Shown: positions 59,527 through 64,000 of the stretch, in pieces | Position numbering within the stretch: the first letter of the stretch is position 1 | Layout of the letters: every line of letters begins with the position of its first letter | NCBI RefSeq assembly: GCF_022370635.2 | Contig: NZ_CP092363.2 | Location: forward strand, 124,001 to 188,000 | Source: Mycolicibacterium crocinum | GTDB taxonomy: Bacteria; Actinomycetota; Actinomycetes; Mycobacteriales; Mycobacteriaceae | Direction of reading: 5' to 3' | DNA length: 64,000 bases | The notes under the pieces: generated by a model | The model's database searches: none | Told to the model about the DNA's origin: nothing | Seen by the model: only the letters and a program-made list of their open reading frames with translations | Position numbers and translations under genes: made by a program

Positions 59527-62500
59527 CTCCTTACTGGTCGCAGGTGATTGGGGCCGCTCCGCGACGGCGACAGCTGCCCGTAACTCTCTGTCCCGCACCG
59601 CCTCTCGAAGCTCACGCGCTGAGCGGAACCCGGCTTGCTCGACCACATACGGCGTCGGGTTGTGCAGCAAAGACCAGCCCGGCTCGCGGCCACGCGCAGC
59701 CATACGTTCCTGCGCTGCGTGGGCTTTCGCCTTGGCCTCTGGGCTTTCAGCGGCCAGCCGCAGTTCCAGGGTCAGCGTGGCCAGCTCGGCTTGGCGATCG
59801 GTCAGTTCGGCGGTGTGCTCGAACGGGGCTGGTGGATTGGCCAGCAGGTCGGCCAGCTCGGCGCGGTCTTGGTCCAGCTCGCTGATCATCGTGGCCTGCA
59901 GCCGTGGCAGGTCCAGATACAGGTTTTCCACCCTGGTCAGCAGGCCGCGCGATTTTGCACCCGAGGCTTCGGCGGCGGTGGCCATGAGATCGTCCTTCTT
60001 GACCTCGGTGATCCGCGAGGGCGTCGCCAGCCGCAACAGCAGCGAGTCGTGAGTCAGGTCGCGCGCTGCCAGCAGCTCCACCCCGTCGACGGTCGCCCCG
60101 AGCGGGGTGTACCGCGAGGCGCCGCTGTCCCGTCCGGCCAGAAACGCCTGTCGGCAGGCGGCGGCCAATCGTTCGGCCGTGACCGCATTCTCCGAGGTTG
60201 TGTGACCGCCCACCGAGACCGCCGGCGCTGACTTGGCGGCCGCCAGGGCGGCGGCGCGCTCGGCGAACGGCCGCAATTCGGCGAGTTCGCGTTCCTTGTG
60301 CGGGATGGTGCGCTCATGGGTCTCGACCAGCCAGTCGCGGCGGCGGATGGCTTCGTAGTGGGCGCGTTCGAGGGCTTGGAGTCGGCGGACGTGCTCGTCG
60401 AGCTCGACCTGGCGCAGGTAGCGAGGGTCACCGGTGGCCAGCGCCTTCGTCTCGGCCGCCGCGGCGCCGATGTCACCACCGGAGAGGTCCTCGATCTCGG
60501 TGTCGGAGACTTCGTTGCGGCGTACCTGCTCGATGAACAGTGACTTGGCCTGCACTTTCTGCCACATCACGGTGTCGTAGGTGCCCTCGGTGACATAGGT
60601 GCGGATCTCAACACCGTCGAGGTTCTGGTTGCCCTGTCGCAGCACGCGGCCCTCGCGCTGTTCGAGATCTGCTGGGCGCCAGGGAACGTCGACGTGATCG
60701 AGGGCAGCTAGGCGAGGCTGGATGTTCCAGCCGGTCCCCATCTTTTCGGTGCTGCCGATCAGCACCGCCACCTCACCGTTGATGCACTGCTCGCGCAGCA
60801 GGCCCACTTCGTGGGCCTTGCGCGCCTCGTGGACGAACCGGATCCTGTCCGCCGGCATCCCACGGGCCACCAGCTCGTCTTTGATGGCCGCGTAGATGGT
60901 GAAGTGCTCGGGGTCCTTCGACGGGGTACCGCGATCGCAGAACGCCACCTGCAGGCAGCCCCGCGTCGGCATCGGTTCACCGGTGCGTGGGTGCCGGTAC
61001 TCGCGGTCCAGGTTGGCGCGGTAGGTGCGCATCATCTCCTCGGCCACGGCAGCCGCCCGACTGGCCGTGGGGGCGTCCAGATGCGCCAGCCGTGGGTCCA
61101 GGGACGCGTTGCGGCCGTCGTTGGCGATCTTGAGGATGTTGTCGCGCTGCGGGGCCTTGGCGTCAAGATGGTCGGCGCGGTAACCAAGATCAGCAATGAA
61201 GTCGATCACCTCGATGTCGGGTTGCAGCACCACGGCCCGCCGTTGCCCACCGATGAGCGGGGGCAGCTCCACGGGAACTTGGTCGCGGGTGACGACATCG
61301 GAGTAGACCGACGACAACGCCAGCAGCTCAGGAAGATTGGTGAACTTGCCCACCCGTGTCACCGGGCGCAGCTTGGTGCCGGTGGAGTTGACCTCCACCG
61401 TGGTGTGGGTGGCGGTGAAAGCTGCCCCCCAGTCGCCCAGGTCGGCTACTCCCGCAGCCTCCAGCAAATCGGGCCGGAGGTAGGTTTGCATGACCCACAG
61501 CTCACCGAGGGAGTTCGCGATCGGTGTTCCGGTGGCGAAGGTCGCCACCCGCTCGACGACGCGGTGGGCGGGCATGCCGGCGGCCTTGGCTTCCTCCCGG
61601 CGGCGATCACGCAGCACGCGCAGCTTGAGTGCGAGGTCCTCGGCACGCTCGGCGGAGTTGGTGCAATTCAGTTCGGTGATGTTGCAGACCCGCTGCAAGT
61701 TTTTGTAGTAGTGGGCCTCGTCTACGAAAAGGTAATCGCAGCCGCTGTTTTCGAAGCTGAGGCCGGTGTCCTTAGCGTCTTGGGCGGTCAGTCGTTCCAG
61801 GCGTTCCTTGGTCGCTTTCAGAGCACGCTCAATCGCCTTCTTGGAACGGTCGCTGGCCGCGTCTTCCAGCTGAGTACGCAATGTGTCGAGCTGATCATCG
61901 ATGTAGTCGGCGCGCAGCCGATCCGACACCCCAATCGCGGTGAATGCCGATTCGGGGATGATCACCATGTCCCAGTCGCTGGCCGCGGACTGCGCGATCA
62001 ACCGGCGCCGGCCCTCGGCGGTGGTGGCCGCTGAACCGAGTAGCACGTTGGCCGCCGGATACCACTGTTTGGCCTCCCGGCCCACCTGGTCGATGATCGA
62101 GTTCGGCACCACGATCCATGGCTGGCGCACCAGTCCCAGGCGCTTGAGCTCCATCGCTCCCATGAACATGGTGCCCGACTTGCCCGCTCCCACAACATGA
62201 TCCAACAAGACGGTGGGCTCGGAAATGATTCGGGCGACGGCGTTGCGTTGATAGAAGTGCGGAACGAAGTTGTCCGAGAGGCCGGGCAGCGACAGGCGCG
62301 ATCCGTCGTAACGCGGAGCGCGCAGTGAGTTGAATCGCCGATTGTATTCGGCCACAAGGGGTTCGCGGCGCGCCTCGGTGGCGAACACCCAGCGGCTGAA
62401 CTCTTCGCTGATCTTGGTGGCCTTGGCCTGCGCGGCGAAGGTGGCCTCCACATCGAGCACACCCGTGTCGTCGTTGATGACGACACTGCGTGAGTTGCAC

Positions 62501-64000
62501 AGCGCGTCAAGCAGACTCACCGCATCGGCGCCCTTGCGGGGTAGACCCCATGTTTCGGTCATCAGTCGGCCGAAGCGCTTGTGGGCAGGGACGTCGACCA
62601 CCCAGCGGCCGCCGATGTGCTCGGCGGTCACCGAGGCCAACCCGAAGGTCTCTTGGGCGAACTGGGCCACGATCTCGGCGGGAATCCACGGTGCGCCCGG
62701 GCGCACCCGGATCTCTTCGGCGGTCCGATCCGGGGGCATCACCTCGCGCAGCGCCGCCACGTAGTCGCGATAGATCGGGTTGGCCTGCGCTGCGGTGATC
62801 GCGGCGGCCAACTTCTGGCGCACGTTGCCCGACAGGGCGGTGGTGGCCGGCACGAGCTCGTCGGGGTCGTCGAGGTCGGGATAGACCAGCCCGGCCAGCA
62901 GGTCGCGTGCCGTGGCGGTGTCGACGTCGAGCAGGCCGGCGATCATGTCCAGGTCGACGCGGCGGGCCCGGTCCAGGCTCATCGCCAAGGCCTCTTCCGG
63001 GCCGGAGGCTCTGAGCAGCTCGGCGCGTTTCGACACCAGATCGGTGGAGAAGATTTCGGCTTTGCGGGCCTGGCCAGTGGTCTCGTCGAAGATTTCTAGC
63101 GACGACACGACCGCCCAGCCGGGGTCGTGGCGCATGCCGCCGTCGAGGTGGCGGCGCTTCTTGTACGGGGCGGGCGCGGTCCAGGCGTCGGTGTCCCATT
63201 TGTCGAGCAGCTCGGCCGGGACTGGGCCGCGGTAGGGCTTTCCCGGTTCGCCTTCCTTGGCGCGCCACTTCGCCTCGGCCGCGGCCACCTTGGCGTCGTG
63301 TCGCTCTTGGGTGACCTCCTTGGGGCGGACCCAGGTGAATCGGTTGATCGGGCCGTGGCGGCGCACATAGCTGTCGTAGAGGTGGTTCAGGTGCCCGCGT
63401 AGCTGGTCGCGTTCGGCGGCGGGCCGGCCGTCGCGCTGGGACACGATGAGGCTGTTGGCGGCGTCGCGCAGGGCGATCAGCTCGCGGGTCTCGGCCACCA
63501 GGGTCTTGGGGGTGTCGTGGACGTCCCAGCTGTGCCCTGACCAGTATTCGATGCGGCGGTTCTCGGCGTTGTAGCGCAGCGTGTACAGGGCGGTGTGCTC
63601 GCCCTGGTCGGCGGGCGTGATCAACCCCGGGTCGAAGTGTTGGGTCGAGACCACGGTGAGGTCGGCGGCCGTGGCGGTCAGCCCGGCGCCGCGCAGCACC
63701 GCGGCGTCGATGACCTCGGTGAGCCGGTCGGAGAGCTGGGCGGCCAGCTCCGCGCCGGTGGCGCCCTGCACCGCCAGGTTGGGGCTGCCGTGCAAGCCGT
63801 GCCCGACGGTCATCGTCCCCAGGACGTGGTGCGGGTTTTCGTGGAAGTAGGCGTTGATGGCGATCGGCGCGGCGGTGTCGCGTTCCAGGCCGTCGAGGGC
63901 GATGCGCGCGGTGTCCAGCCACAGCGGGCCGTCGGTGCGCAGGTCGATCGGTTCGGTGCGCCGGCGCAACACGAGAAGGTCGGTCACCACTTCGGTGCCG
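58759..64000 (-). CDS. Giant SNF2/DEAH-type helicase, DarB-like antirestriction candidate; 5' end outside the window
   Basis: Open to the right edge; at least 1,746 residues. The visible N-terminus (GTEVVTDLLVLRRR, then INAYFHENPHHVLGTMTVGH) matches the region that in large plasmid and phage helicases follows an N6-adenine methylase domain, so a methylase probably lies outside. Helicase motifs: HVVGAGKSGTMFM (Walker A), YLFVDEAHYYKNL (DEAH), ATFATGTPIANSLGELW and DVPWRPADLEQREGRVLRQG (motif VI). P1 DarB, of similar design, protects incoming DNA from type I restriction. A helical region and the C-terminal domain shared with the relaxase complete it. Confidence 0.85.
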   Translation of the reverse strand, partial: GTEVVTDLLVLRRRTEPIDLRTDGPLWLDTARIALDGLERDTAAPIAINAYFHENPHHVLGTMTVGHGLHGSPNLAVQGATGAELAAQLSDRLTEVIDAAVLRGAGLTATAADLTVVSTQHFDPGLITPADQGEHTALYTLRYNAENRRIEYWSGHSWDVHDTPKTLVAETRELIALRDAANSLIVSQRDGRPAAERDQLRGHLNHLYDSYVRRHGPINRFTWVRPKEVTQERHDAKVAAAEAKWRAKEGEPGKPYRGPVPAELLDKWDTDAWTAPAPYKKRRHLDGGMRHDPGWAVVSSLEIFDETTGQARKAEIFSTDLVSKRAELLRASGPEEALAMSLDRARRVDLDMIAGLLDVDTATARDLLAGLVYPDLDDPDELVPATTALSGNVRQKLAAAITAAQANPIYRDYVAALREVMPPDRTAEEIRVRPGAPWIPAEIVAQFAQETFGLASVTAEHIGGRWVVDVPAHKRFGRLMTETWGLPRKGADAVSLLDALCNSRSVVINDDTGVLDVEATFAAQAKATKISEEFSRWVFATEARREPLVAEYNRRFNSLRAPRYDGSRLSLPGLSDNFVPHFYQRNAVARIISEPTVLLDHVVGAGKSGTMFMGAMELKRLGLVRQPWIVVPNSIIDQVGREAKQWYPAANVLLGSAATTAEGRRRLIAQSAASDWDMVIIPESAFTAIGVSDRLRADYIDDQLDTLRTQLEDAASDRSKKAIERALKATKERLERLTAQDAKDTGLSFENSGCDYLFVDEAHYYKNLQRVCNITELNCTNSAERAEDLALKLRVLRDRRREEAKAAGMPAHRVVERVATFATGTPIANSLGELWVMQTYLRPDLLEAAGVADLGDWGAAFTATHTTVEVNSTGTKLRPVTRVGKFTNLPELLALSSVYSDVVTRDQVPVELPPLIGGQRRAVVLQPDIEVIDFIADLGYRADHLDAKAPQRDNILKIANDGRNASLDPRLAHLDAPTASRAAAVAEEMMRTYRANLDREYRHPRTGEPMPTRGCLQVAFCDRGTPSKDPEHFTIYAAIKDELVARGMPADRIRFVHEARKAHEVGLLREQCINGEVAVLIGSTEKMGTGWNIQPRLAALDHVDVPWRPADLEQREGRVLRQGNQNLDGVEIRTYVTEGTYDTVMWQKVQAKSLFIEQVRRNEVSDTEIEDLSGGDIGAAAAETKALATGDPRYLRQVELDEHVRRLQALERAHYEAIRRRDWLVETHERTIPHKERELAELRPFAERAAALAAAKSAPAVSVGGHTTSENAVTAERLAAACRQAFLAGRDSGASRYTPLGATVDGVELLAARDLTHDSLLLRLATPSRITEVKKDDLMATAAEASGAKSRGLLTRVENLYLDLPRLQATMISELDQDRAELADLLANPPAPFEHTAELTDRQAELATLTLELRLAAESPEAKAKAHAAQERMAARGREPGWSLLHNPTPYVVEQAGFRSARELREAVRDRELRAAVAVAERPQSPATSKEDLMVLRAEVDFVEAAGARSPATVYPPPAGDRTWQELDEPARAVVETITASMQSVHVLTVGADADKHAPLAAISAAVTGRGKNVLAMPATETATAFAEHHTYAGRATDPATTRTRIDNGQWTIPPGNLLIIDDADHLDPAQLRYFTEHAGRSNTKLLLVHTPTESRTPAHSLIDALADNLPWAQKLGTPDTDRATALDRAHTHLTEHEPVTTEDRDAAELLARRDTLRDTYRTQFKPRLHTHDHSREHTRDHGLEL

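Noticed and set aside
62507..63922. 471-codon minus-strand frame overlapping the helicase gene
   Set aside because: Out-of-frame Arg/Pro-rich shadow of the helicase coding sequence.
1..64000. CRISPR array, tRNA or rRNA genes
   Set aside because: No regularly spaced short repeats and no tRNA or rRNA signature were noticed on either strand by eye.

Overview
The window is high-GC actinobacterial DNA and almost certainly mycobacterial. The ctaD product and the L,D-transpeptidase follow the M. tuberculosis proteins closely, as recalled from memory, and BlaI/BlaR, CadI, RipB-like NlpC/P60, DUF4192 and NrdH homologues are also present. It reads as part of a large conjugative plasmid or integrative element: a MobF relaxase-helicase, a giant plasmid-type helicase gene cut by the right edge, a ParB-like protein, a tyrosine recombinase, two IS110-family elements and many broken genes. 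Both edges cut a gene: a TPR protein on the left and the helicase on the right. No rRNA, tRNA or CRISPR array was seen.

Left part (1-19.1 kb). After the TPR protein, an integrase and several small or broken genes, there is a P1B metal ATPase with an apparently leaderless promoter. Next comes a set of cell-envelope and respiration genes: an extra cytochrome c oxidase subunit I (ctaD), an M23 peptidase, a BlaI-type repressor with its M56 membrane protease, a membrane-anchored DsbA-like thioredoxin, an NlpC/P60 hydrolase, an LdtMt2-like L,D-transpeptidase and a CopC-like protein. CTACGTAG-like inverted repeats lie upstream of ctaD, the thioredoxin gene, the hydrolase gene and the transpeptidase gene. 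I infer a mobile BlaI-controlled regulon for beta-lactam or envelope stress. A CadC/CadA-type metal sensor and pump and a DUF3703 gene sit inside it.

Middle part (19.8-38.6 kb). An IS110 element is followed by a CadD permease, a CDF exporter and an ArsR repressor, then a SHOCT, cupredoxin and Met/Gly-rich secreted protein cassette that looks copper-related. The arsenic island follows: an ArsR-arsenate reductase fusion, an orphan PstS, ArsA and ArsD, ArsR and ArsC, a third ArsR divergent from cadI, and an ArsR, aquaglyceroporin and flavin disulfide reductase operon. No ArsB or Acr3 pump is visible; the only candidate arsenite-permeable protein is the aquaglyceroporin. Then come a DinB-like protein, an unrecognised nuclease-like protein and a second IS110 element beside a gene remnant.

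Right part (39-64 kb). This is plasmid backbone: a possible immunity protein and its decayed paralogue, a secreted nuclease, a ParB-like protein, NrdH, an orphan DnaB N-terminal-domain protein, a secreted trypsin-like protease, DUF4192 and small unknown genes. Three copies of a leader of about 235 bp, each ending exactly at a start codon, precede three of these genes. The relaxase and the giant helicase face each other and share a nearly identical 769-bp 3' end as an inverted repeat.

All calls come from reading the sequence and from memory of the families. No search was run, so identities and boundaries of non-coding features are provisional.
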